From Thermomonas fusca DSM 15424 (lineage in GTDB: Bacteria; Pseudomonadota; Gammaproteobacteria; Xanthomonadales; Xanthomonadaceae): 64,000 nt of DNA. Below, piece after piece: positions 51,340 to 59,819 of this stretch (positions within the stretch are counted from its first letter, which is position 1; each line of letters begins with the position of its first letter). Made by a program: the position numbers and the translations under genes. Location of the stretch: assembly GCF_000423885.1 (NCBI RefSeq), contig NZ_AUIV01000001.1:140297-204296 (forward strand), read 5' to 3'. Under the pieces are notes generated by a model. It did no database searches and was not told the DNA's origin. It was given only the letters and a program-made list of their open reading frames with translations.

Positions 51340-51948
51340 TCAGCCGCGTCTTGCCTGCAACACCTGCCGGGCATCCTGCAGTGACAGCCCGCGCGCGCGC
51401 AGCAGCACCGTGAGGTGGTACAGCAGGTCGGCGGCTTCACCCAGCAGCGCGGCCTCGTCCTGCGCCACCGCCGCCAGCGCGGTTTCCACGCCTTCCTCGC
51501 CCACCTTCTGGGCAATGCGGCGGACGCCATCCTCGAACAGCTTGGTGGTGTAGCTGCCCTGCGGGCGCTCGCGCTCGCGCTGGGCGATCAGCGCATCGAG
51601 TTCGGCCAATCCGTCCGCGGGTGCGGCCGGGAAGCAGCTGGCGCGCTGCAGGTGGCAGGTCGGGCCGTGCGGATGCGCCTGCACCAGCAGGGTGTCGGCA
51701 TCGCAGTCGGCCTCGATGGATACAAGTTCCAGCACATGGCCGGACGACTCGCCCTTGGTCCACAGCCGGCCCTTGCTGCGGCTGTAGAAAGTCACCCTGC
51801 CGCTCGCCTGCGTGACGCCGAGCGCCTCCCGGTTCATGTAGCCCAGCATCAGCACGCGCAGCGTGGCGGCGTCCTGCACGATGGCCGGCAGCAGGCCGCC
51901 CTGCTTGTCCCAGGCCAGCGTATCGATGTCGATCATTGCAAGGTTCAC
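51340..51948 (-). CDS. hisIE: bifunctional phosphoribosyl-AMP cyclohydrolase / phosphoribosyl-ATP pyrophosphatase
   Basis: A 202-residue fusion for steps two and three of histidine synthesis. The HisI half (about 1-110) has VLMLGYMNREAL, GRVTFYSRSKGRLWTKGESS and the zinc cysteines in DCDADTLL and GPTCHLQRASCF. The HisE half (about 115-200) has KLFEDGVRRIAQKVGEEGVE and EAADLLYHLTVLL. A GTG overlapping the hisF stop (GTGA) has GAGG seven bases upstream; an ATG four codons in (51936) is the alternative. Last gene of the his operon. Confidence 0.95.
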   Translation of the reverse strand: MNLAMIDIDTLAWDKQGGLLPAIVQDAATLRVLMLGYMNREALGVTQASGRVTFYSRSKGRLWTKGESSGHVLELVSIEADCDADTLLVQAHPHGPTCHLQRASCFPAAPADGLAELDALIAQRERERPQGSYTTKLFEDGVRRIAQKVGEEGVETALAAVAQDEAALLGEAADLLYHLTVLLRARGLSLQDARQVLQARRG

Positions 51949-52715
51949 AGCCGCACCTCGATGCCCTGCCCGCGCAGGAATTGCTTGAGTTCCGGGATTG
52001 CAATCGCACCGGAATGGAACACGCTGGCCGCCAGCGCGGCGTCCACGTCGGCCTCGATGAAGGCGGCGGCGAAATGCGGCATGGCGCCGGCGCCGCCCGA
52101 CGCCACCAGCGGCACGTGGCACACGGCGCGTGCTGCCCGCAGTTGCTCGATGTCGTAACCGGCGCGCACGCCGTCGCTGCCCATGCAGTTCAGGACGATC
52201 TCGCCGGCGCCGATCTTCTGCGCCTCGACGATCCAGTCCAGCGTCAGGCGGCCCGGCGCGCGCATCGCATCCGGGCTGCCGGTATGGCTGCGCACCCGCC
52301 ACTGCCCGTCGTCCTCGCGCACCGAATCGATGCCCACCACCACGCACTGCACGCCGAAGGCATCGGCCAGCTCGGCAATCAGCGCAGGCCGCTCCAGCGC
52401 CGGCGTGTTGACGGAAATCTTGTCGGCGCCGGCGCGCAGCACCGCGCGCGCGTCCTCGACGCTGCGGATGCCACCGGCCACGCAGAACGGGATGTCGATG
52501 AGGCGGGCCACCCGTTCCACCCAGTCGCGCGCCACGCTGCGCCCTTCGGGGCTGGCGGTGATGTCGTAGAACACAAGTTCGTCGGCGCCAGCATCGCGGT
52601 AACGCAGCGCCAGTTCGACGATGTCGCCCATGTCGATGTGGTCGCGGAAGCGCACGCCCTTGACCACGCGGCCGTCGCGCACGTCCAGGCACGGGATGAT
52701 GCGGCGGCTCAGCAT
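51945..52715 (-). CDS. hisF: imidazole glycerol phosphate synthase cyclase subunit HisF
   Basis: A 256-residue (beta-alpha)8 barrel that closes the imidazole ring using ammonia from HisH. Catalytic aspartates lie in IIPCLDVRDGRVVKGV and LNCMGSDGVRAGYDIE. Phosphate loops VAGGIRSVEDA and VASGGAGAMPHFAAAF are present. It overlaps hisA by seven bases. Confidence 0.97.
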   Translation of the reverse strand: MLSRRIIPCLDVRDGRVVKGVRFRDHIDMGDIVELALRYRDAGADELVFYDITASPEGRSVARDWVERVARLIDIPFCVAGGIRSVEDARAVLRAGADKISVNTPALERPALIAELADAFGVQCVVVGIDSVREDDGQWRVRSHTGSPDAMRAPGRLTLDWIVEAQKIGAGEIVLNCMGSDGVRAGYDIEQLRAARAVCHVPLVASGGAGAMPHFAAAFIEADVDAALAASVFHSGAIAIPELKQFLRGQGIEVRL

Positions 52716-53443
52716 GCCAGCGCCTCGCGCAGGTCGAGGCGGCCTTCAAGCAATGCCTTGCCCAGCACTGCGCCGGCGCAGCCGGCTTCGCGCGCGGCGC
52801 GAACATCGGCCACGTCGCGGATACCACCACTGGCCTGCACGTGCAGGTCCGGGTGGCGTTCGCACAGGCGGCGATAGAGGTCGATATTCGGGCCGGCCAG
52901 CATGCCGTCGCGGGCGATGTCGGTGCAGAGCAGATGCACCAGGCCGGCGTCGACATGGCACGAAAGCATCGCGTCAAGGGTTTCGCCCGCCATCTGGGTC
53001 CAACCATGCACCGGCAAACGCCAGATGCCGGCATCGTCCTGCCGCGCATCAAGTGCGATGGTGACGCGGTCGCCGCCGAACTCCTCCAACCAGCCGGCCA
53101 CGGTGCCGGGTTCGCGCACCGCCAGCGAACCGATCACCACCCGCGCGGCGCCGGAATCCAGCAGCGCCGTCACGTCTTCGCGCGAGCGTACCCCGCCGCC
53201 GGTCTGCACCCGCAGCCCGGTCTGCGCCACGATCGCGCGCAGCAGCGGCTGCAGGGTGTAGCCGCCCGCCCTGGCCGCGTCCAGATCGACCAGGTGCAGC
53301 CAGCTCGCGCCGGCCTGCGCATGGCGCACGGCGAACGCCAGCGGGTCGTCGCCGTAGCGCGTCTCGTCGGCGTAATCGCCCTGGCGCAGCCGCACCACGC
53401 GCCCGTCGCGCACGTCGATGGCGGGATAGACGGTGAAACTCAT
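52709..53443 (-). CDS. hisA: phosphoribosylformimino-AICAR phosphate isomerase HisA
   Basis: A 244-residue barrel isomerase for step four. The catalytic pair lies in VYPAIDVRDGRVVRLRQGD and LCTDIARDGMLAGPNIDLY; TGGGVRSREDV and ASGGIRDVADV are the phosphate loops. The start overlaps the hisH stop by four bases. Confidence 0.96.
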   Translation of the reverse strand: MSFTVYPAIDVRDGRVVRLRQGDYADETRYGDDPLAFAVRHAQAGASWLHLVDLDAARAGGYTLQPLLRAIVAQTGLRVQTGGGVRSREDVTALLDSGAARVVIGSLAVREPGTVAGWLEEFGGDRVTIALDARQDDAGIWRLPVHGWTQMAGETLDAMLSCHVDAGLVHLLCTDIARDGMLAGPNIDLYRRLCERHPDLHVQASGGIRDVADVRAAREAGCAGAVLGKALLEGRLDLREALAC

Positions 53444-54039
53444 GTCGGGTTCCATTGCAGGAAATTGGCCAGCAACCGCGCGCCGGTGGCGGAGGAGCGT
53501 TCGGGGTGGAACTGCGCACCGGCCACGCGTCCACGCGCCACCACCGCAGCGAAGCGTTCGCCGTGGCGGCAGGCGGCGATGCAATCTCCGGTGACGGGCG
53601 CGGCATAGCCATGTACGAAATAGGCGCGCGCTTTGCTGTCGATGCCGTCGAGAAGCGGCGATGCGGCGACTTGCTCGAGCGTGTTCCAGCCCATGTGCGG
53701 CACCCGCAGGCCCGGCCCGCCGACGAGTTTTCGCACCCGTCCGGACAGCAGGCCAAGGCAGTCCACGCCACCTTCCTCGGAAGACTCGAACAGCAGCTGC
53801 ATGCCCAGGCAGATGCCAAGCAGCGGCACCGGCAGCGCCGGCAGCACCTCGGCGAACCCGCGCTCGCGCAGCAGCGCCATCGCCGGCCCGGCTGCACCCA
53901 CGCCCGGCAGCAGCACGCGCGGCGCGCCTGCGAGGCCGTCGGCGTCGCGCACGATGCGCGGGCTTGCGCCCAGCCGTTCCAGCGCGTAGCAGACAGAGCC
54001 GAAATTGGCCCCGCCCGCATCGATGACGGCGATGTCCAT
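53440..54039 (-). CDS. hisH: imidazole glycerol phosphate synthase glutaminase subunit HisH
   Basis: A 199-residue class I glutaminase that supplies ammonia to HisF. The nucleophile is in LLGICLGMQLLFESSEEGG; the histidine and glutamate of the triad are in AGAQFHPERSSATG. VPHMGWNTLE and YFVHGYAAP are typical. The ATG at 54039 follows the hisB stop as TGATG; a GTG one codon earlier is possible. Confidence 0.95.
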   Translation of the reverse strand: MDIAVIDAGGANFGSVCYALERLGASPRIVRDADGLAGAPRVLLPGVGAAGPAMALLRERGFAEVLPALPVPLLGICLGMQLLFESSEEGGVDCLGLLSGRVRKLVGGPGLRVPHMGWNTLEQVAASPLLDGIDSKARAYFVHGYAAPVTGDCIAACRHGERFAAVVARGRVAGAQFHPERSSATGARLLANFLQWNPT

Positions 54040-55118
54040 CACAGCATGCCCTTGGTCGAAGGCAGCTCGGCGCCTTCACGCCTGATGGCTTGTCGCAGTG
54101 CCCGCGCCAGCGCCTTGAAGCAGGCCTCGATCTGGTGGTGATCATTCTCGCCTTGCACCTTCAGGTGCAAGTTCAAGCCCGCGGCATCGCAGAGCGAGCG
54201 GAAGAAATGCGGCACCAGTTCGGTGGGCAGGTCACCCACGCGCTCGCGGCGCAGCGCACCCTCGAACACCAGGTATGGCCGCCCGGAAAAGTCCAGCGCG
54301 GCACTGGCCAGGCATTCGTCCATCGGCAGGGTGAAGCCATAGCGGCCGATGCCGCGCTTGTCGCCCAGCGCTTCGCGCAGCGCCTGCCCGAGCGCCAGCG
54401 CGGTGTCCTCGACCGTGTGATGCTCGTCGATGTGCAGGTCGCCTTCGCAGCGGATGCGCAGGTCGAAGCCGCCGTGCTTGCCGATCTGTTCCAGCATGTG
54501 GTCGAAGAACGCCAACCCGGTGGCGACCTGTGGCTCGGCCACGCGGTCCAGATCCACTTCCACGCGGACCTTGGTCTCCTTGGTGTTGCGCACGACCGTC
54601 GCCTGGCGCGGTGCATCGGCAAGCGCATGCGCAATCCCGGCCCAGTCCCAGTCGCCACCAAACTGCGCGGTGGCAAGCTGGAAGCCGCGGATCTTCAGGT
54701 TGTCGGCGAACTGGAGGTCCGTCTGGCGGTCGCCGACCATCGCGCTGCGCGCCCAGTCGATGTTCCGGTCCTGCAGCAGGGCCGTCATCATGCCGAGGCC
54801 GGGCTTGCGGTTCGGGCTGTTGTCGGCGGGCACGCTGCAGTCGATCAGTTCATCGCGAAACACGATCCCCTGGCTTTCGAACACCTGGCGCATCAGCGCG
54901 TGCGGGCCGTCGAACGAAGCGCGCGGATACGCCTCGCTGCCCAGCCCGTCCTGGTTGCTGACGATCACGAACTGGTAGCCGGCCTCGCGCAGCTTCAACA
55001 GCGCGGGGATCACGCCCTTGACGAAGCGCAGCTTCTCGAACGCATCGATCTGGAAGTCGGCGGGCTCCTCGATCAGGGTGCCGTCGCGGTCCACGAACAG
55101 GATCGGCTGCAGGCTCAT
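54039..55118 (-). CDS. hisB: bifunctional histidinol-phosphatase / imidazoleglycerol-phosphate dehydratase
   Basis: A 359-residue fusion. The first half (1-165) is a HAD phosphatase: FVDRDGTLIEEP, FVIVSNQDGLGSEAYP, a zinc loop around DCSVPADNSPNRKPG and MVGDRQTDLQFA. The second half (about 170-359) is the dehydratase: FFDHMLEQIGKHGGFDL, DEHHTVEDTALALGQALREA and ENDHHQIEACFKALARA, with the manganese histidines. The fusion is the enterobacterial and xanthomonad arrangement. Confidence 0.97.
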   Translation of the reverse strand: MSLQPILFVDRDGTLIEEPADFQIDAFEKLRFVKGVIPALLKLREAGYQFVIVSNQDGLGSEAYPRASFDGPHALMRQVFESQGIVFRDELIDCSVPADNSPNRKPGLGMMTALLQDRNIDWARSAMVGDRQTDLQFADNLKIRGFQLATAQFGGDWDWAGIAHALADAPRQATVVRNTKETKVRVEVDLDRVAEPQVATGLAFFDHMLEQIGKHGGFDLRIRCEGDLHIDEHHTVEDTALALGQALREALGDKRGIGRYGFTLPMDECLASAALDFSGRPYLVFEGALRRERVGDLPTELVPHFFRSLCDAAGLNLHLKVQGENDHHQIEACFKALARALRQAIRREGAELPSTKGML

Positions 55119-56206
55119 GCCGCCGCCTCCATGCGCAAAGTTTCCAGCGCGGCCAGCACGCGTCGGCATTCCTCCATGCTGCCAACGGTGATGCGCAGCG
55201 CATCGCCCAGCTGCGCCATCGCACGCATGTCGCGCACCACCACGCCGGCCGAAAGCAGCGCGGCGAACGCGGCGTCCGCGTCGGCGAAGCGCACCAGCAG
55301 GAAATTGCCGGCAGAAGGATAGACGCGGCGCACCTGCGGCAGCATGCGCAGGCCGTCGGCAAGCCGCATGCGCGCCTCGCGCACCGCTGCCATGCGGCTG
55401 CGGGTCAGCGCCAGCGCCGACGGCGCCAACGCCGCCAGCGCCGCATCGACGACGGGCTGCGGCAGCGGATACGGCGCCTGCACGCGACGCAGCGCCGCGA
55501 TCAGCTGCGGGTTGCCGAGCACGCATCCCACCCGCGCGGCCGCCAGCGCATGCGCTTTCGACAGCGTGCGCAGCACGGCGATATTGTCGTGCTGCTCCAG
55601 CTGGCGGGTCGCTGAGGGTGTATCGGAATATTCGATGTAGGCCTCGTCCACGACCACCAGGCAGCGTCCGCGCAGGCGCTGCGCAAGCGCCGCGATGGCG
55701 CCCAGTTCCAGCAACTCGCCGGAAGGGTTGCCCGGCGAGCACAGGAACAACAGCGAGGCGCCGCCAGCCAACGCGGCATCGCCCATCGCCGGCAGGTCCG
55801 CGCACAGGCCGGCTTCGGCCTCGCGCAGCGGCACTTCGACGATCTTCGCCCCGTGCAGGCGGGCGCACACCGCATACATCCCGAACACCGGCGGCGCGGT
55901 GACAATTGCACCGCGGCCCGGCATGCAGAAAGCACGCAGCAGCAGGTCGATGCCCTCGTCGCTGCCGCGCCCGACCAGCAGCTGCGCCGGTGCCACGTCG
56001 TACAACGCCGCCAGCCGCGCGCACAGCGCTTCCGGCTGCGGCTGCGGATAACGGCGCAGGCGGCCGTCGGCATCGCTGCCGTTGGCCCAGGCGGATTCGT
56101 TGGCATTGAGCCAGACCGAGCCGGCCAGCGCTTCGCTGCGCGCGGACTTGTAGCCAGCGAAATCGCGCAGGTCCTCGCGCAGCAGTGCATTCACGGTCGC
56201 GCTCAT
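55115..56206 (-). CDS. hisC: histidinol-phosphate aminotransferase HisC
   Basis: A 363-residue PLP enzyme of fold type I. The PLP lysine is in LRTLSKAHALAAARVG. VWLNANESAW, VGRGSDEGIDLLLRAFC and FLCSPGNPSGELLELG are the other conserved blocks, with VVVDEAYIEYS before the lysine. Stop and start overlaps with hisB and hisD are four bases each. Confidence 0.96.
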   Translation of the reverse strand: MSATVNALLREDLRDFAGYKSARSEALAGSVWLNANESAWANGSDADGRLRRYPQPQPEALCARLAALYDVAPAQLLVGRGSDEGIDLLLRAFCMPGRGAIVTAPPVFGMYAVCARLHGAKIVEVPLREAEAGLCADLPAMGDAALAGGASLLFLCSPGNPSGELLELGAIAALAQRLRGRCLVVVDEAYIEYSDTPSATRQLEQHDNIAVLRTLSKAHALAAARVGCVLGNPQLIAALRRVQAPYPLPQPVVDAALAALAPSALALTRSRMAAVREARMRLADGLRMLPQVRRVYPSAGNFLLVRFADADAAFAALLSAGVVVRDMRAMAQLGDALRITVGSMEECRRVLAALETLRMEAAA

Positions 56207-57501
56207 GCGGCCTGCTCCAGTCGCAACTCCACCGCCCTCGCATGCGCCTGCAGGCCTTCCGCATGCGCCAGCGTGGCGGCGCAGGGTCCCGCACTGGCTA
56301 TCCCGGCGCGGCTGGCTTCCTGCACGGTGATGGCTTTCTGGAAACTCGCCACGGACAGCCCGCTCCACGCCCGCGCGGCGCCACCAGTGGGCAGCACGTG
56401 GTTGCTGCCGCTGCAATAGTCGCCCAGGGCTTCCGGCGTCCAGTCGCCGAGGAAGATGCTGCCGGCGTTGTGGACGTGGGGCAGCCATTCGCGCGGCTGG
56501 CGCAGCGCAAGGATCAGGTGTTCCGGTGCGTAGGCATCGCTGATGGCGATGGCCTGCCCGATATCGCGTACCAGCACCAACCGCGAGGCTTCCAGCGCAC
56601 GCCGGGCGATGTCGGCGCGCGGCAGCCGCGCCAGTTGCACATCGACCTCCACCGCCACCCTGTCCAGCAGCGCCGCGCTGTCGGTCAGCAGCAGCACCTG
56701 CGAATCCGGGCCATGCTCGGCCTGCGACAGCAGATCTGCGGCAACGAACGTGGCGTTGGCGCCGGCATCGGCGATGACCAGCACCTCGGACGGCCCGGCC
56801 GGCATGTCGATGGCCAACCCGCCCGACAGCTGGGCGGTCTGCCGCTTGGCCTCGTCCACCCAGGCGTTGCCGGGACCGAACAGCTTGTCGCAGCGCGGCA
56901 CGCTGGCCGTGCCCAGGGCCATCGCCGCAATCGCCTGCGCGCCGCCGAGCTTGAACACCCGCAGGCCTGGCGCCTGCCGCGCCGCCAGCAGCACGGCGGG
57001 ATCGGCGCTGCCGTCCGCACGCGGCGGTGTGCACAGGATGATCTCGCCGCAGCCCGCCAACCGCGCCGGGATGCACAGCATCAGTGCGGTCGACGGCAGC
57101 GGGGCACTACCTGCCGGTACATACAGGCCGACGCGATTGATCGGGCGCTGCACGCGCTGGCATAGCAGGCCGGGCGCGGTTTCCACTTCATAAGGCTGCG
57201 TGATGCCGGCGCGGTGGAAAGCTTCGATCCGCGCTGCCGCCTCCAGGATCGCGGCCTGCACGGCGGCCGGCACCTGCGCGGCGGCGGCTTCCAACTCCTC
57301 CGCGCCGACTTCGAAATCATCGAGAGAGACGCCGTCGAACTGCGCGGTGTAGTCGCGCAGCGCCTCATCGCCGCGCGCGACCACCGCTTCGAAGATCGCC
57401 CGCACGCCCGCGCGCAGCGTGTCCGACACCGCCTGCACCGGACGCCGCAGCACCGCGGCGCGCTCATCCGCGCCCAGCGCATTCCAGTCGATCCGCTTCA
57501 T
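56203..57501 (-). CDS. hisD: histidinol dehydrogenase HisD
   Basis: A 432-residue zinc enzyme that makes histidine in two oxidations. Signature blocks are VGLYVPAGSAPLPSTALML, CDKLFGPGNAWVDEAKR, the DMPAGPSEVLVIAD segment, the catalytic ILALRQPREWLPHVHNAGSI region with APEHL before it, and the zinc histidine in CSGSNHVLPT. The start overlaps the hisG stop. Confidence 0.97.
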   Translation of the reverse strand: MKRIDWNALGADERAAVLRRPVQAVSDTLRAGVRAIFEAVVARGDEALRDYTAQFDGVSLDDFEVGAEELEAAAAQVPAAVQAAILEAAARIEAFHRAGITQPYEVETAPGLLCQRVQRPINRVGLYVPAGSAPLPSTALMLCIPARLAGCGEIILCTPPRADGSADPAVLLAARQAPGLRVFKLGGAQAIAAMALGTASVPRCDKLFGPGNAWVDEAKRQTAQLSGGLAIDMPAGPSEVLVIADAGANATFVAADLLSQAEHGPDSQVLLLTDSAALLDRVAVEVDVQLARLPRADIARRALEASRLVLVRDIGQAIAISDAYAPEHLILALRQPREWLPHVHNAGSIFLGDWTPEALGDYCSGSNHVLPTGGAARAWSGLSVASFQKAITVQEASRAGIASAGPCAATLAHAEGLQAHARAVELRLEQAA

Positions 57502-58412
57502 GCCAGCATCCGCTCCACCGGCAGCACCATCAGCCCGCGCGCGCCGGCGCGCTTGAGGTCTTCCAGCCGTTGCCAAGTCATCGCGCCGTGGCAAAGCGCC
57601 TGCAGCGCCAGCGTCTCGCTGCCGTCCACCGCGCACATGGTTGGCGGTTCGGCATCGGGCAGCAGCTGCAGCACCTGCGGCAGCGCCTCGCGCGGGGTCT
57701 GGAACAGCAGCAGCTTGCTGTCGCGAATGCGCAGCACGCCGTCCATGCGCCGCAGCAGCAGGTCGGCCAGCTCCGCGCGCACATCACCGAACGGCGCCAC
57801 TGGACCGGCCAGCACCGCCTCGCTGCGCAGGATGTCGAGCACCGGCTTGAGCTGGTTGGCGGCCAGGGTGGCGCCGCTGGAGACCAGGTCGCAGATCAGG
57901 TCGGCCTGGCCCAGCCGCGGTGCGATCTCCACCGAGCCGTTGAGCACTACGATGTCGGCGTCGACCTGTTGCGCGCGCAGCCACGCGCGCAGCTGGTTGG
58001 GATAGGTGGTGGCGATGCGCTTGCCGGCAAGCTGCGCCGGGCCCTGCCAGTCCCAGCCTTCCGGCACCGCAATCGACAGGCGGCAACCGCCGAAACCCAG
58101 CGCGCGCCACTCGCGGAACACCGCCGGCTTGCCGGCCTCGGCGCGTTCAGCGGCCTGCTCCAGCAGCACGTTGCGGCCGACGGCGCCCAAGTCGCAAACG
58201 CCGTCGGCAATCAGGCCGGGAATGTCGTCGTCGCGCACCAGCAGCAGGTCTACCGGCAGTGACTCGCCGTAGCAGAACAGCTTGTCGCGGCTTTCGCGCC
58301 AACTCAGGCCGGCGGACGCCAGCAGTGCGCGCGCAGGTTCGCTGAGACGGCCGTTTTTCTGGATGGCGATGCGCAGGCGGTCGCGCCCGGTGGTTGCTGT
58401 TGCAGTGGTCAT
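57498..58412 (-). CDS. hisG: ATP phosphoribosyltransferase HisG, long form
   Basis: A 304-residue committed enzyme of histidine synthesis. It opens RLRIAIQKNGRLSEPARALL, carries the PRPP loop DLICDLVSSGATLAAN, and has the extra C-terminal domain (about 225-304) of the long form, which binds histidine for feedback and does not need HisZ. It starts nine bases after the regulator stop, so the regulator and all eight structural genes form one unit. Confidence 0.97.
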   Translation of the reverse strand: MTTATATTGRDRLRIAIQKNGRLSEPARALLASAGLSWRESRDKLFCYGESLPVDLLLVRDDDIPGLIADGVCDLGAVGRNVLLEQAAERAEAGKPAVFREWRALGFGGCRLSIAVPEGWDWQGPAQLAGKRIATTYPNQLRAWLRAQQVDADIVVLNGSVEIAPRLGQADLICDLVSSGATLAANQLKPVLDILRSEAVLAGPVAPFGDVRAELADLLLRRMDGVLRIRDSKLLLFQTPREALPQVLQLLPDAEPPTMCAVDGSETLALQALCHGAMTWQRLEDLKRAGARGLMVLPVERMLA

Positions 58413-58421
58413 CGTGTGGAC

Positions 58422-58745
58422 TCAGGAAGAAGTGTTGGCCAGGCCCAGCCGTTTGGCTGCGACCTGGTAGCCGCCGGCACCGCGCTCGAGACAGCGCGCC
58501 ACGCGGCCGATGGTGGTCACGCTGACCTTGGTGCGCTCATGGATTTCGCGATACGGCACGCCCTGCAGCAGCTGAGGCACCACCCGCCAGCGATCGCCCA
58601 TGGCCTCCAGCTCCGCCGGCGTGCACAGGTCATCCAGAAAGGCACGGACTTCCTCCGCGCTGTCCAGCTTGGCCAGCACCGCGGCCAACGCATCGATGGC
58701 GACCGCGGCGTCGTACTTGGGCAAGGGTTCTGGGCGTTGTTTCAT
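58422..58745 (-). CDS. hisR: TrpR-family regulator of histidine biosynthesis (YerC/YecD type)
   Basis: A 107-residue TrpR-like protein. LDDLCTPAELEAMGDRWRVV and the helix-turn-helix PQLLQGVPYREIHERTKVSV followed by TTIGRVARCL match the YerC/YecD group. In Xanthomonadales such a gene at the head of the his operon has been proposed as the histidine repressor HisR, and I adopt that name on context. A 24-base imperfect palindrome in its own promoter is the probable binding site. Confidence 0.88.
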   Translation of the reverse strand: MKQRPEPLPKYDAAVAIDALAAVLAKLDSAEEVRAFLDDLCTPAELEAMGDRWRVVPQLLQGVPYREIHERTKVSVTTIGRVARCLERGAGGYQVAAKRLGLANTSS

Positions 58746-58809
58746 CGGGACTCTGGGGCGGTAACGGGATGGGCCACGGTGGATCGAGTTCTGACGGCAC
58801 GCCAGATCA

Positions 58810-58833
58810 ATGTAATAGCACGCTAATACATTA
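58810..58833. promoter_or_regulatory. palindromic operator upstream of the his operon (probable HisR site)
   Basis: AATGTA-a-TAGC-ac-GCTA-a-TACATT: arms of AATGTA and TAGC are perfectly inverted around a two-base centre, with only the paired adenines unmatched. It overlaps the spacer and -10 of the predicted his promoter, a position suited to repression. No histidine-rich leader peptide or attenuator was found, so this repressor site is the likely control. Confidence 0.75.
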
Positions 58834-58840
58834 ATTCAAC
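58813..58840 (-). promoter_or_regulatory. predicted promoter of the hisR-his operon
   Basis: On the minus strand TTGAAT (58835-58840) and TATTAC (58813-58818) lie 16 bases apart, about 70 bases before the hisR ATG. The -10 lies within the palindrome at 58810-58833. Confidence 0.5.
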
Positions 58841-58873
58841 GACTCGACATTGGCAAGGCCCCTCACCAGATCT

Positions 58874-59803
58874 ATGCTCATTTCGATGCGCAAGTTCATG
58901 ATTCTGGCCTTGTCAGGCCTGTCGGCCCTGATGCTCACCCTGCCTGCGCTCGCCGCCGACGATGACATTAACCAGCGGGCAAATCGGGTCGAAGCCGAGG
59001 CGCAGCAATCGCCGCGCCCGGACGATCTGATCTTCGCGGCAAAAATCCAGCGCAGCTATGCGAGGAACTTCGGCGACATCGACAGTGCGGAAGAACTGCG
59101 CCATCACGGCGATGCCGACCTGAAGCAACATTGGGGCGCTGCGGAAACCGCGATCTTCTACAGCAATGACACTGACATCATTGCCTCAGCGCACCGCGTC
59201 CTTGGCGAGATGGAGCGCCGCGGTTTGGCGGACAACCGGGCCAGATCGCGTCTGTTCAATGCGCTGCTGGGCGCAGGACGCTTCGATGCTGCCCGAGCGT
59301 TGGCCGCCCAACATCCAGACGCTGGGCTTCCATCGGTTCCGAAATCCATCGTCGACACAAACCCCAGCCTGCCCAGCGCATGGCGTTTCAGCGCCGATGG
59401 CAACACGCTGACGCGGATTGGCGTCAACCTTGAACCATTGCAGGTCATCGTGGCAGCGGGCTGTCACTTTTCGGCCGATGCCGCCAACGACATCAGCAGC
59501 GATCCCGTGCTTGGCCCGGTATTCGCACGACACGCGCACTGGCTGTCGTTACCACCCGGCAACGAGCAGTTGGATGCCCTGCAGGACTGGAACCGCAGCC
59601 ATCCGCAGACGCCAATGCTGGCGATCCATGATCGCAGCGAATGGGCGGTGATCCCGAAGTGGAACATGCCGACCTTCGCCATCATCCAAGGCGGCAAGTT
59701 GATCGACAGCACGCACGGCTGGCGCAGCGGCGACCCCGAATTCCGCGACAGGCTGATTGCGTTGCTCAGGCGCGCCGGTTTGCTGGAAGCCGGCGCCCAC
59801 TGA
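58874..59803 (+). CDS. exported protein with thioredoxin-like C-terminal domain
   Basis: A 309-residue protein with a signal peptide (cleavage near LPALAADDD). The central part (about 55-160) is helical, TPR/Sel1-like in feel, with RLFNALLGAGRFDAARALAA. The last 130 residues look like a thioredoxin fold: LEPLQVIVAAGCHFSADAA as the first strand and helix, and WNMPTFAIIQGGKLIDSTHGW with the cis-proline TF segment. Only one cysteine (C197) is seen at the active-site position, not a CxxC, so a classic disulfide exchange is unlikely. The start could also be the ATG at 58886. It is divergent from hisR. Confidence 0.72.
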   Translation: MLISMRKFMILALSGLSALMLTLPALAADDDINQRANRVEAEAQQSPRPDDLIFAAKIQRSYARNFGDIDSAEELRHHGDADLKQHWGAAETAIFYSNDTDIIASAHRVLGEMERRGLADNRARSRLFNALLGAGRFDAARALAAQHPDAGLPSVPKSIVDTNPSLPSAWRFSADGNTLTRIGVNLEPLQVIVAAGCHFSADAANDISSDPVLGPVFARHAHWLSLPPGNEQLDALQDWNRSHPQTPMLAIHDRSEWAVIPKWNMPTFAIIQGGKLIDSTHGWRSGDPEFRDRLIALLRRAGLLEAGAH

Positions 59804-59819
59804 AGCCACCTTAGAACTG

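Noticed and set aside
58746..58873. Search for a histidine leader peptide and attenuator before the his operon
   Set aside because: No short frame with a run of His codons and no terminator/antiterminator pair was found; the palindromic operator is the better explanation.
58850..58873. Upstream non-ATG start for the thioredoxin-like gene
   Set aside because: It has no ribosome site, and the ATG codons at 58874 and 58886 give a standard signal peptide.
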